Assembly: GCF_000472425.1 (NCBI RefSeq)
Contig: NZ_AXAI01000005.1
Location: forward strand, 248,001-312,000
Source: Bradyrhizobium sp. Tv2a-2
GTDB taxonomy: Bacteria > Pseudomonadota > Alphaproteobacteria > Rhizobiales > Xanthobacteraceae
Reading direction: 5' to 3'
DNA: 64,000 nucleotides
In this document: in pieces, positions 27,266-35,598 of the stretch
How positions within the stretch are numbered: the stretch's first letter is position 1
Layout of the letters: each line of letters starts with the position of its first letter
Program-made: the position numbers and the translations under genes
The notes under the pieces: model-generated
Seen by the model: the letters and a program-made list of their open reading frames with translations, nothing else
Told to the model about the DNA's origin: nothing
Database searches by the model: none

Positions 27266-27730
27266 TCATGCTCCACGTCGATGTGCGACGGAACGGACTT
27301 GTGTATTGCTAGCGCCGGGCGTGTGGGTCTTGTCCAAGGGCAAGTAGACCACGTGTCCATGACGTACGCCTCGTTCAGCAATAACGTGGTCGGCAAGGTG
27401 CTGTACGTCGGAGCCACGTCCCTTCAGCACAGTAACTTCCATGCAACGCTCTTGATCGAGATGCACGTGCAGCGTCGCTTGTGCGAGATCGTGATGGTCG
27501 TGGAAATCGCGTGTGAGGCGCTTCGGCAGTTCGCGCTCGCCGTGATCGTAAACATAGACCAGAGCCGCCACACAAGGATGGGTTCCACCGACCTCCATGG
27601 CTGCCTGCTGAAGGCCGGAGCGAGCGAGATCTCGGATCGCTTCTGAGCGGTTTTCATAGCCTCGCGTGTTCATGAACCGATCGAGCTCAGCGTAAAAGTC
27701 ATCGTCGATTGTAATGGTCACGCGGTGCAT
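27266..27730 (-). CDS. nikR: Nickel-responsive regulator NikR
   Basis: 154 residues from ATG 27730 (GGGAG Shine-Dalgarno); the 20-residue upstream extension is discarded. The ribbon-helix-helix DNA-binding domain (HRVTITIDDDFYAELDRF, residues 2-19; then RSEAIRDLAR) is followed by the ACT-like metal domain. All four nickel ligands of E. coli NikR (H76, H87, H89, C95) are conserved as H77, H88, H90 and C96. It should repress nickel uptake when nickel is bound. It is divergent from the TonB-dependent receptor gene, with a NikR-type operator between them. No nikABCDE genes are visible here. Confidence 0.93.
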   Translation of the reverse strand: MHRVTITIDDDFYAELDRFMNTRGYENRSEAIRDLARSGLQQAAMEVGGTHPCVAALVYVYDHGERELPKRLTRDFHDHHDLAQATLHVHLDQERCMEVTVLKGRGSDVQHLADHVIAERGVRHGHVVYLPLDKTHTPGASNTQVRSVAHRRGA

Positions 27731-27791
27731 TTTTGTTCTCCCTCGACGCTTTCCCGCGAAGGGCATAATGCCCGGCGCAGGAGGCCGCAAT

Positions 27792-27819
27792 CGTATGATA
27801 AATTATTGACAACGTCACA
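27792..27819. promoter_or_regulatory. Candidate NikR operator
   Basis: GTATGA at 27792-27797 and TCACAC at 27814-27819 are separated by exactly 16 bp. The E. coli consensus is GTATGA-N16-TCATAC, so eleven of twelve half-site bases match with the correct spacing. It lies 61 bp upstream of the nikR start and 141 bp upstream of the receptor start. A TTGACA at 27805-27810 inside the spacer could be the -35 element of the rightward promoter, so bound NikR would block it. Confidence 0.8.
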
Positions 27820-27960
27820 CTCGATTGGGCAAGTTCGTCCCAATCTCCGGGGAGTCTCTCGGGCGCAAGGAGGCGATGGCATCGGCGGGAATGAGTCCGC
27901 TGGTTTGCACCATTACTAGCGCAGAAGGCGTCGTGGAAGTTCGCCTGACAGGGGGCGTCT

Positions 27961-30900
27961 GTGTCATTGCGTCCGCGACTGCTTGCCTCGACATCGCTTC
28001 TGATTTCGTCGATTTGCGCAGGCGCCTTGGCGCAGACCGCGCCGTCTCCCGGCAGCGACGCTCCGACGACAACACCGGCATCCCCAGCTCCCGCGGCTGG
28101 CGAGACGCCGACTCCGAGCCCCGGGGCACCGCCGGGGGCGCAGTCGGGCGGTACGCTGCTTCCGCCAATCCGGGTCGTCATGCCCAAGCCCAAGCCGAAG
28201 AAGCCAAAACCGACTTCGTCGGTGACCTCGCGGGCGCCAGCCCGGGCTACGACCGCTCCAGGGGTGCCGGCGCGGCCCTCACCCTACGAGACCGGCGGTC
28301 CCAACGTGGCCGGAGGAACGCCGGTAGTGCCGCAATTGGCGAGCCAGATGACCATTTCGGGCGAGGACCTCAATGCTCGCCCGATTGCGAATGGTCCCGA
28401 AATCCTCGAAGCGACGCCCGGCCTGGCCGTTGTTCAGCATTCCGGCTCCGGCAAAGCAAACCAGTACTATCTGCGCGGCTACAATCTCGACCATGGCACC
28501 GACATGGCCATATTCTGGGACGACGTGCCGATCAATTTACCCACGAACGCGCACGGTCAGGGCTACGCCGATCTGAATTTTCTGATTCCTGAAGCGATCA
28601 GTGGGTTGGAAGTCCGTAAGGGGCCGTATTTTGCCGACGTCGGAGACTTCGCCAGCGCCGGTGATCTGCACCTTTCGCTGCGCGACAGCGTGGAAAAGAA
28701 TATCGTCTCCACAACGGTTGGCAGCTTCGGTTACGATCGATTTCTCGCCCTGGGTTCGACCAGGCTCGGGGATGGATCGCTGCTCTATGCCGGAGAGTTC
28801 AATACCTACAATGGTCCGTGGGCTACCGCCGATGACGTCCGCAAGTTCAATGGTCTTTTGCGCTACAGCCAGGGCACGGCGACGGACGGGTTTTCCGCAA
28901 CCGCCATGGCGTACACGAACAACTGGAACTCTTCCGATCAGGTCGCGCTGCGCGCCATCACCACCGGACAGATCGGTCTGTTCGGCGAACTCGACCCGAC
29001 GGACGGCGGCGATACCAGCCGGTTCATGTTCTCCACCAGATTTGCCCACTCCGACGATGCCGGATCGTGGAAGGCAAACGCCTATCTGGTCAGAGAAACG
29101 ATGGACCTGTTCAACAATTTCACGTGGGACACCGCCGATCCCATCAACGGCGATCAATTCCATCAACTCGACAATCGCATTTACGGCGGCGGTGGGGTCT
29201 CGCGCACATTCGACGGCACCTTGTTCAATCGTCCGACAGAGACCGCGTTCGGTGTGCAAAGCCGCTACGACGACATCAATGTCGGCCTGAATGACACCAC
29301 GCATCGATTATTCCTGTCCAACATCCTTGTTGACGACGTCAAGGAGGGCAACGTCGGCATCTACGCCCAGAACACAACGCGCTGGACCGACTGGTTCAGG
29401 ACCACCGCCGGCTGGCGCGGCGACTATTACTGGGCATCAGTGAATTCGATTCTGCAGCCGGCGAACTCGGGCAATCCAAGCGCCGCGATCGGCAGCCCGA
29501 AATTGACCATGACGTTCGGTCCCTTCTATAAGACCGAGCTGTTCCTGGGCGCCGGCATGGGCTATCACAGCAACGACGCGCGCGGCGTGACCACGACAGA
29601 AGTCCCCGGCGATCCGGCCACCCCACAGGGTGCCACGCCATTTTTGGTCCGCTCCCGAGGAGCCGAGATCGGCGTGCGCACCAAGGCAATACCGAATCTC
29701 GACAGCTCGATCAGCCTTTTCTACCTGCACCAGGATTCCGAGTTGTTCTTCGACGGAGACACTGGAACGACCGTTCCCGGCCCGCCGAGCCTGCGCACCG
29801 GCATCGAAATCACGAACAAGTATCACCCCGCCTCATGGATCAGCTTCGACGCTGATCTTGCGCTGTCGCGAGCCCGGTTTATCGGCTTCGACTCGGCGCA
29901 GGAGCAGCTCTTCCAATCGCTTGCGGGCTTCCCGCAGGCGCAAATCGGCAATTCCCCGGGCAATTTCGTGCCCGAGGCTCCATGGATGGTGGCATCGGCC
30001 GGCGTCACACTGGGCGAAAAGACCGGCTGGTTCAGTGCGCTGCGCTGGCGATATATCAGCTCGCGGCCGCTCACCGAAGACGGCGTGTTCCAGTCGCCGG
30101 CGGTCAACACCATCAACGCCAACGTGGGCTATCGGTTTGCCAATGGTTGGCGCATTCAATTCGACGCGCTCAATCTTCTGGACTCTTCCAGCTACAACGC
30201 GAGCTACGCTTACGGCGCGTTGCTCACCACCGACAGCCTGTTCGCCAAGTGCTTTCCGACGCCGAAAATTCCTGTGGCAGTCTGCCAGAATGGCTTCATG
30301 GACTATTCCGTTCACCCGTTGGATCCCCTGGCCCTTCGGCTCACCCTCGCCGGCCCGATCGACACCCTCGACATTTCCGGAATGGCCGCGGAAATGAAGC
30401 GAGCAGTCCCCACCTACCTGCCTCCATCGGCAAATTACGATTGGACTGGATTCTATATCGGCGCTCATGGCGAATTTAGTTCGTCGAGTACCAGCGGCAG
30501 CGCCGTCAACCTTGCAACGGGGGCAACAGCCTCTCCCGTCACCGGCAACCTGCCTAACTGGCGAGGCGGCATTCAGTTCGGCTTCGATTACATGATGCCG
30601 TCCCGCCTGGTGCTCGGCGTAGTTGCTGACGTTACCTCCGGGGGAACGAAGAAAATCGCGACTACTGATGCGTTTGGCACCGCCGCCAATCAGACCACCG
30701 TGTTCGACAGCGAGACGGTACGCGGGCGCGTGGGCTACGCCTTTGACAATATGCTCCTCTACGGGACGGCGGGATTGGCGTTATCGAACAATCAATACGT
30801 CCGTACCCAGCTCACCGGCGCGCTCAACAACGCGACAGCGGGCGCCGACGAGGCCGTGAACAAGTATCTCAGCGGATGGACGGCGGGGGCAGGTATTTCT

Positions 30901-31770
30901 GTCGCATTCGCGCAAAATTGGAACGTGTTCGCTGAGTATCGATATACGAGTTACGGATCAACGATGCTCGCACTACCGCTTTCGGAGCTGTCCACCACAT
31001 CGTCAACGAAAGTCAGCGCGATTGAGTTCGGTGTGAACTACAAATTCAACGCGATAACGCCAGGTGGCACAGCCTTCGCGGTCGCTGACGAACGGCTACC
31101 TGCCGTGACCATCGCGCCGCTCTACAAGGCACCTCCCGCTCGCTCGTTGTACAATTGGACTGGCTTCTATTTCGGCGCAGACGGAGGCTATGGCCGGCAG
31201 CGGTCGGCCGGAACCCTGACGACCGCGGCGGAGGCTGTGTCGACGCCATACGACTACGGTGCGACCGGACCATTTGCCGGAAGCTTCGTTGGCGGGAATT
31301 ACCAATTCAATCGGTTTGTGCTCGGCGTTGAGGGAGATTTCCAATGGTCGAACCTGACTGGCAATAATCAAACCCTTGCGCCGTTGGGCGCAACTGGCGC
31401 GTTACCGGCAGGTCCCTTCACGGTTTCAACAACGACCAAAGAATACGGCTCGATCCGTGGTCGGCTTGGCGTCGCATTCGACCGCTTCCTCATCTTCGGC
31501 ACCGGGGGATGGGCTATGGGGAATCCTTCGACTGCCTTTGCACTTACTGGAGCGGCTCCGTTTGCTAGTACCGGCGGCAAATCCAATGGTTGGACCGCTG
31601 GCGCCGGTGCCGAATATGCGATCACCGACACGATTCTGGGGAGAATTGAATATCGGTTCACAAACCTTGAGGCTGCGGGTTTCGTGAACGCGCAGACAAA
31701 TTCTGCGGATACCGGCACACGAGCGCCGATCAGCGATCTCCGCGTTGGCATCGCGTATAAGCCTTGGTGA
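27961..31770 (+). CDS. TonB-dependent receptor fused to two Omp31-like beta-barrel domains
   Basis: 1269 residues from GTG 27961. A signal peptide (MSLRPRLLASTSLLISSICAG, cleavage near ALA-Q) is followed by a Pro/Ala/Thr-rich stretch, a TonB-box-like PPIRVVMP and a Lys/Pro run. The plug (about 120-240) contains NQYYLRGYNLDHGTD and EVRKGPYFADVGDF; a 22-strand-type barrel runs to about 805. Two Omp25/Omp31-type 8-strand barrels follow, at about 823-1030 (NYDWTGFYIGAHGEF to FGVNYKF) and 1060-1269 (LYNWTGFYFGADGGY to VGIAYKPW), each after a short linker. Ordinary receptors are 650-800 residues. The NikR site upstream suggests a nickel-linked substrate. C-terminal residue is Trp, as needed for BAM recognition. 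Confidence 0.85.
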   Translation: MSLRPRLLASTSLLISSICAGALAQTAPSPGSDAPTTTPASPAPAAGETPTPSPGAPPGAQSGGTLLPPIRVVMPKPKPKKPKPTSSVTSRAPARATTAPGVPARPSPYETGGPNVAGGTPVVPQLASQMTISGEDLNARPIANGPEILEATPGLAVVQHSGSGKANQYYLRGYNLDHGTDMAIFWDDVPINLPTNAHGQGYADLNFLIPEAISGLEVRKGPYFADVGDFASAGDLHLSLRDSVEKNIVSTTVGSFGYDRFLALGSTRLGDGSLLYAGEFNTYNGPWATADDVRKFNGLLRYSQGTATDGFSATAMAYTNNWNSSDQVALRAITTGQIGLFGELDPTDGGDTSRFMFSTRFAHSDDAGSWKANAYLVRETMDLFNNFTWDTADPINGDQFHQLDNRIYGGGGVSRTFDGTLFNRPTETAFGVQSRYDDINVGLNDTTHRLFLSNILVDDVKEGNVGIYAQNTTRWTDWFRTTAGWRGDYYWASVNSILQPANSGNPSAAIGSPKLTMTFGPFYKTELFLGAGMGYHSNDARGVTTTEVPGDPATPQGATPFLVRSRGAEIGVRTKAIPNLDSSISLFYLHQDSELFFDGDTGTTVPGPPSLRTGIEITNKYHPASWISFDADLALSRARFIGFDSAQEQLFQSLAGFPQAQIGNSPGNFVPEAPWMVASAGVTLGEKTGWFSALRWRYISSRPLTEDGVFQSPAVNTINANVGYRFANGWRIQFDALNLLDSSSYNASYAYGALLTTDSLFAKCFPTPKIPVAVCQNGFMDYSVHPLDPLALRLTLAGPIDTLDISGMAAEMKRAVPTYLPPSANYDWTGFYIGAHGEFSSSSTSGSAVNLATGATASPVTGNLPNWRGGIQFGFDYMMPSRLVLGVVADVTSGGTKKIATTDAFGTAANQTTVFDSETVRGRVGYAFDNMLLYGTAGLALSNNQYVRTQLTGALNNATAGADEAVNKYLSGWTAGAGISVAFAQNWNVFAEYRYTSYGSTMLALPLSELSTTSSTKVSAIEFGVNYKFNAITPGGTAFAVADERLPAVTIAPLYKAPPARSLYNWTGFYFGADGGYGRQRSAGTLTTAAEAVSTPYDYGATGPFAGSFVGGNYQFNRFVLGVEGDFQWSNLTGNNQTLAPLGATGALPAGPFTVSTTTKEYGSIRGRLGVAFDRFLIFGTGGWAMGNPSTAFALTGAAPFASTGGKSNGWTAGAGAEYAITDTILGRIEYRFTNLEAAGFVNAQTNSADTGTRAPISDLRVGIAYKPW

Positions 31771-31813
31771 CGGGAAAAGCCGGAGCCGACCCTGGTCGTC
31801 GATCGCCAAGTGT

Positions 31814-31887
31814 TGGAGCGGGCGAAGGGAATCGAACCCTCGTATGCAGCTTGGGAAGCTGCCGTTCTACCATTGAACTACGCCCGC
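31814..31887 (-). tRNA. tRNA-Gly(CCC)
   Basis: 74 nt including an encoded CCA. On the minus strand: acceptor GCGGGCG/CGCCCGC, D arm TAGTTCAATGGTAGAA, anticodon stem GCAGC/GCTGC with loop TTCCCAA (anticodon CCC), T arm GGGTTCGATTCCC. It closely resembles E. coli glyU. Its 3' end faces the proposed island, and its 3' half is duplicated at 25447-25490. Confidence 0.97.
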
Positions 31888-32071
31888 GAAATCAGGGACT
31901 TAGCGATTTCGCAACGGTCGTCGCGACAGCTTGACAGCCCCTGGCGACGCTGCTCACCATAGCGAATGGTGCGACGGGATCAAGCCGGTCGCATGCGCCC
32001 CCGGAGGCATTAGGCACTCGAGGCTCGCCCCATGCTACTGTGGCCTGCCAGCGGCAACATAAAACGGCACG

Positions 32072-32269
32072 ATGACCACGCCAGCCTGCTCCTTCTGCGG
32101 TAAGCCACAAGCCGAAGCCCTGCGCCTCGTCGCCGGGCCGCAGGCGTTTATCTGTGACGAGTGCGCGATGCTCGCCGTCCAGATGATCAGCATTCAACAC
32201 CCCACGTGGCGCGAGCGCCTGATGCGGACGCTGGCGTTGCTTCCCGATCGCCCACGCGAAAAGTCGTGA
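32072..32269 (+). CDS. Small ClpX-type C4 zinc-finger protein
   Basis: 65 residues. It has the ClpX N-terminal zinc-binding pattern CSFCGK ... CDECAML (Cys pairs 23 residues apart), without the AAA+ ATPase. In ClpX this domain dimerises and binds adaptors and substrates, so a free-standing copy could act as an adaptor; that is inference. The C-terminus is basic and Pro/Arg-rich. Confidence 0.75.
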   Translation: MTTPACSFCGKPQAEALRLVAGPQAFICDECAMLAVQMISIQHPTWRERLMRTLALLPDRPREKS

Positions 32270-32364
32270 GGGTCCGATCCTGAGAGCGCCGCCAACTACT
32301 CTGGAGCAGCCCCCCGGGCGCTTGCTTAACAGAACGTTAAGATTCCGGATGCGCGGCTTTGTGA

Positions 32365-32610
32365 GCCGCGGCTTTGCGCATCTGCGGCGCGGTGCATTCG
32401 ATGGCGCAGGTGATTGCGAAAAATCCCTACATGATCATCGTGCCCTCCCACCGCGTGCTTGAAGCGGGACACTGTGCCGACCGGATGTCAGCATTTGGCG
32501 GCAGCGTCTCCAAGCGCCGTTTGCTCTCGATCGAGGGCACGGAGCCGGTGATCGGCAAAAGCCTGTTCGACGTGTTGCTCCCGGTTGCTGCGCCGCGTCC
32601 GCAGAAATAA
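32365..32610 (+). pseudogene. 5'-truncated MGMT/alkyltransferase-like C-terminal domain (PSHR active site)
   Basis: The frame opens after a TGA at 32362-32364. It reads RICGAVHSMAQVIAKNP, then IIVPSHRVLEAG, then SKRRLLSIEG, the C-terminal O6-alkylguanine-DNA alkyltransferase fold including the recognition helix and Arg finger region. The active-site Cys of PCHR is Ser, so it cannot act as an alkyl acceptor. The N-terminal half is missing. ATG 32401 could start a short product. Either a decayed ogt-like gene or a minimal alkyltransferase-like protein. Confidence 0.6.
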
Positions 32611-32644
32611 GGCGCGCCGTCGCCCTTCAGTTTTTTTGATTGCA

Positions 32645-32688
32645 GATGATCTTTTCGGAAAGCCGGTCTCCACTTTTCCGGATCATGC
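32645..32688 (-). repeat. Dispersed repeat family A, half copy
   Basis: GATGATCTTTTCGGAAAGCC on plus, then TCCACTTTTCCGGATCATGC: the first hairpin of family A only, with the central CGGTTTTCC region diverged. It lies 14 bp upstream of the AraC regulator start and is preceded by a T-run (32631-32637), so it may serve as a transcription stop or leader hairpin. Confidence 0.7.
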
Positions 32689-32702
32689 CCTAGATTTAAG
32701 GC

Positions 32703-33542
32703 ATGAGTTCCACGACCCTGCTCCAGCGTCCATCGATGACGGTGTCCGATTTCCGCTGTACGGCGGCTCCGGGCGAGAAGCCGTTCGTGGAGCAACACTG
32801 CTGCCATTCCATCTCCTTTGTCCGCAAGGGCAGCTTTGGCTATCAGAGCCGAGGGCGTGCACATGAGCTCGTGGTCGGATCGCTGCTGATCGGCCGGCCG
32901 GGCGAAGAGTTCGTCTGCACCCACGACCATGTCTGCGGCGATGAATGCCTGTCGTTCTTTTTCGAGCCCGGTCTGATCGAGACGATTGGCGATCGCCGCG
33001 ACACCTGGGAGGTCGGCGCGGCGCCGCCGCTCGCCGAACTGATGGTGCTGGGCGAACTGGCGCAGGCCGCGGCTGATGGCATCAGCGATGTCGGACTGGA
33101 CGAGGTCGGGCAGTTACTCGCCCATCGCTTTGTCGAGGTGGTCTCAGGCAAGGCCCGCCAGCAGGTCGCAGTCTCCGCCCGCGACCGTCGCCGCGCGGTG
33201 GAGACCGCATTGTGGATCGAGGCGCATTCGCATCGGGAAATCGAGCTCGATGATGCCGCAGCACAGGCCGGGGTCAGTGCATTCCATTTCCTGCGTGCAT
33301 TCTCTGCTGTGCTCGGCGTCACCCCGCATCAATATCTGTTGCGCTCGCGGCTGCGCCATGCCGCGCGGCTATTGGCCGACGATGAACGGTCCGTGACCGA
33401 TATCGCCTATGATGTCGGCTTTGCCGACCTCTCGAATTTTGTCCGCACCTTTCACCGCGCCGCCGGTGTCTCGCCGCTCAAATTCCGCCAGGCCTCGCGG
33501 GGATCCCGCAAGATTTTCCAAGATCGGTTGGGCGTGAACTGA
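32703..33542 (+). CDS. AraC-family transcriptional regulator
   Basis: 279 residues. An N-terminal cupin-like sensing region (residues about 10-110, including [19 protein letters not shown]) is followed by the double-HTH AraC domain (about 160-270: [20 protein letters not shown] as start; [20 protein letters not shown] as second HTH). The Cys/His cluster [11 protein letters not shown] might bind metal or sense redox, by inference. The next genes on the same strand (VOC, SRPBCC) are possible targets. Confidence 0.88.
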   Translation: MSSTTLLQRPSMTVSDFRCTAAPGEKPFVEQHCCHSISFVRKGSFGYQSRGRAHELVVGSLLIGRPGEEFVCTHDHVCGDECLSFFFEPGLIETIGDRRDTWEVGAAPPLAELMVLGELAQAAADGISDVGLDEVGQLLAHRFVEVVSGKARQQVAVSARDRRRAVETALWIEAHSHREIELDDAAAQAGVSAFHFLRAFSAVLGVTPHQYLLRSRLRHAARLLADDERSVTDIAYDVGFADLSNFVRTFHRAAGVSPLKFRQASRGSRKIFQDRLGVN

Positions 33543-33599
33543 CTAGTCTCGTCTCCATGCCGCGCGCTGCGAGCGCGGAGCTGCAAATTGGAGACGTGC

Positions 33600-33959
33600 A
33601 TGTACGATCATATCGGCCTCAAAGTCGGCAATCTCGACGCAAGCGTGCGGTTTTACACCGCGGCATTGGCGCCGCTCGGCTATGTCCTCTGTTCCAAGGA
33701 CGAGAATGGCGCCGGCTTCGGCCCCAAGGGCGAGCCCGCGCTCTGGCTCTATCTGCACAAGGGCCTCAAAAGCGACGGTGCCCATATCGCCTTCCGCGCA
33801 CCAAGCCATGACGCGATCAAGAAATTTCACGGCGATGGCCTGAAAGCCGGCGGCCGCGACAATGGCGGAGCAGGCCCGCGCGCCGATTACAGCCCGACCT
33901 ACCACGCCGCCTTCCTGATTGATCCCGACGGAAACAATGTGGAAGCGGTGTGCACCTAA
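33600..33959 (+). CDS. VOC-family (glyoxalase/bleomycin-resistance fold) protein
   Basis: 119 residues from ATG 33600 with GGAGA upstream. It has paired beta-alpha-beta-beta-beta units: MYDHIGLKVGNLDASVRFYT (His5 and following) and YHAAFLIDPDGNNVEAVCT with the metal-site Glu near the end. The family includes glyoxalase I, extradiol dioxygenases and antibiotic-binding proteins; the substrate is unknown. It follows the AraC gene by 57 bp. Confidence 0.85.
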   Translation: MYDHIGLKVGNLDASVRFYTAALAPLGYVLCSKDENGAGFGPKGEPALWLYLHKGLKSDGAHIAFRAPSHDAIKKFHGDGLKAGGRDNGGAGPRADYSPTYHAAFLIDPDGNNVEAVCT

Positions 33960-33967
33960 GGAATCGT

Positions 33968-34005
33968 GGGGTGGGTGGAGCACAGCGAAACCCACCATTT
34001 CTCCC
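33968..34005. repeat. Dispersed repeat family D
   Basis: The GGGTGGGT ... ACCCACC stem around GGAGCACAGCGAA is related to the element at 16112-16152. It follows the VOC stop codon directly. Confidence 0.45.
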
Positions 34006-34115
34006 GCGTGATCCGCGATGGTCGTGGAGCCTGTCATCGGGCGCACGTTCGCGCGACCCGTCGGCTCTACCCGTCCTACTCGCCCTCACCTCAAATCGCT
34101 TCGGAGCTCAAAACC

Positions 34116-34523
34116 ATGGCATCCATTCACAAGGACTTTCCTGTCGACGCCCCAGCACACGAAGTGTGGGACGTGCTGCGCGATTTCGGCGCTGTGCACA
34201 CGCGGCTTGCGCCGGGCTTCGTGACCGACTGCAAGCTCGAGGGCGACGCGCGCATCGTCACCTTTGCCAACGGCACAATCGCCCGCGAGCAGCTGGTCGA
34301 TTGCGACGATGAGCGGCGGCGGCTGGTCTATGCCATCAGCAGCGAGCGGGTGACGCAGCACAGCGCCTCCGCGCAGGTTATCGAAGACGGCGAGGCACGC
34401 TGCCGCTTCATCTGGATCACGGACGTGCTGCCACACGAGATCGCGCCTTACATCAGCGTCCAGATGGATGCGGGCGTCGCTGCCATGCAGAGAGCCCTGA
34501 ACCGCACGAAGGCCGCTGTGTGA
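34116..34523 (+). CDS. SRPBCC-family (polyketide cyclase/START-like) protein
   Basis: 135 residues from ATG 34116; the longer frame to 33966 crosses a repeat. The helix-grip fold is seen in DFPVDAPAHEVWDVLRDFG at the start and MDAGVAAMQRALNR as the long C-terminal helix. Members bind hydrophobic ligands or catalyse cyclisations, and no specific ligand is indicated. Confidence 0.8.
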   Translation: MASIHKDFPVDAPAHEVWDVLRDFGAVHTRLAPGFVTDCKLEGDARIVTFANGTIAREQLVDCDDERRRLVYAISSERVTQHSASAQVIEDGEARCRFIWITDVLPHEIAPYISVQMDAGVAAMQRALNRTKAAV

Positions 34524-34616
34524 TCTTCCTCACGGAAGCACGCCTGTATTGAGCTTACTCTCACCGGATGCGTGTTTTGACGCCGCCCGGCGCGGCGCGA
34601 GGTGAGGAGCGAGACG

Positions 34617-35057
34617 ATGAAGCGTGCTGACAGACTGGTCGCCGGCGCCACCGCGCTGCTTTTACTGCTGACGTTCACCGCGGCGCCCGCAAACGCCCAG
34701 CTCGCCGGCTTTATGGGCGGCGGTGGTAGCGGGGCCGGCGGCGAGGATATGATGACGCAGATGGCGCCGATGCTCGAAATGATGAAGGCGAAGATGGGCA
34801 AGAAGCGCTTCGCTGCCCTGATGCAGACGATGGGCCCCATGATGGGCCAGATGATGCAGAACGGCGGCGGCCTCGGCGGGATGGGTGGCGGCCTTGGCGG
34901 GATGCCCGGCGATATCGGTGGCTACATGGGCGGCGGCGGCATGGGCGGCGGCGGCATGGGTGGCATGGACATGGCGAGCATGATGGGCATGATCGCGCCG
35001 CTGATGTCGATGGCCAATTTCGGCGGCGGCGGTCATCGCCATCACCGGCGTCACTAA
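34617..35057 (+). CDS. Exported Met/Gly-rich protein with His-rich C-terminus
   Basis: 146 residues from ATG 34617 (AGGAG Shine-Dalgarno at 34605-34609). A signal peptide ends near ANA-Q. The mature protein has a Met-rich amphipathic region (MMTQMAPMLEMMKAKMG, then MGPMMGQMM) and Gly-rich GGMGG repeats with further Met, ending HRHHRRH. Clustered Met and His residues in exported proteins often bind copper or other soft metals; that is inference. The protein could also be simply low-complexity. No family is recognised. Confidence 0.6.
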   Translation: MKRADRLVAGATALLLLLTFTAAPANAQLAGFMGGGGSGAGGEDMMTQMAPMLEMMKAKMGKKRFAALMQTMGPMMGQMMQNGGGLGGMGGGLGGMPGDIGGYMGGGGMGGGGMGGMDMASMMGMIAPLMSMANFGGGGHRHHRRH

Positions 35058-35058
35058 A

Positions 35059-35172
35059 GCATGATCCGGAAAAGTGTGTAGCGGTTTTCCGAAAAGATCA
35101 TGCTCAATCAGAGACCTAAAGATCAGAGACCTAAAGCGCGATGACGATTCAACCAAATCTCATCGCGCTTTA
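35059..35172 (+). repeat. Dispersed repeat family A, copy with internal duplication
   Basis: Begins 1 bp after the upstream stop codon. It has the same two hairpins as 17848-17946, plus a tandem duplication of a 15-bp unit (ATCAGAGACCTAAA) at 35106-35135. It probably ends the upstream transcript. Confidence 0.85.
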
Positions 35173-35174
35173 GA

Positions 35175-35219
35175 ACGTTTCACGCGAACCGGTCCCCACT
35201 TCGCTCGAAAACACTCTAA
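35175..35219. repeat. Dispersed repeat family F (TTCACGCGAACCGGT type)
   Basis: TTTCACGCGAACCGGTCCCC, then ACTTCGCTCGAAAACACTCTA. A reverse-oriented relative lies at 36762-36842. The two copies bracket the orphan HExxH gene. The rest of the gap (35220-35598) has no recognisable gene or promoter. Confidence 0.65.
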
Positions 35220-35598
35220 ACTGGTCCGGCCCGCGCAGAAATTCGTTGCTCGCTTCCTGATAGCCTCGCGGCATTCCTGCTTCAAGCCCCGCAGCGGCCG
35301 GAGGCAGACGGGAGTAACGCAAATCACGGTTCTGCCGTATCACGCACGAGTCATTCAGAATTGACAGATTTATTACATCAGTAGCCCTTAACTTCTAGGC
35401 CGGTGTCTACGCCGCCTCTAATCTCGTCTGGCTCAGGACAGGCTCTAAACTAAATCTAGAAGCCTCTATCCTCGCTTTGCCGTGATTGTCCGGGAAAAAG
35501 GTCGGTCCAGTTGATGCCGCCTCTGTTGAATGATGCAGCCAAGTGGAGTCCGTTCAGGGCTTAAGCGATTCAAAAAGTTCGATTCCTGCGGAGCAAAC

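Noticed and set aside
35220..35598. Possible tts box (type III regulator site) before the HExxH gene
   Set aside because: No GTCAG-TT-TCG-like pattern with proper spacing was found by eye.
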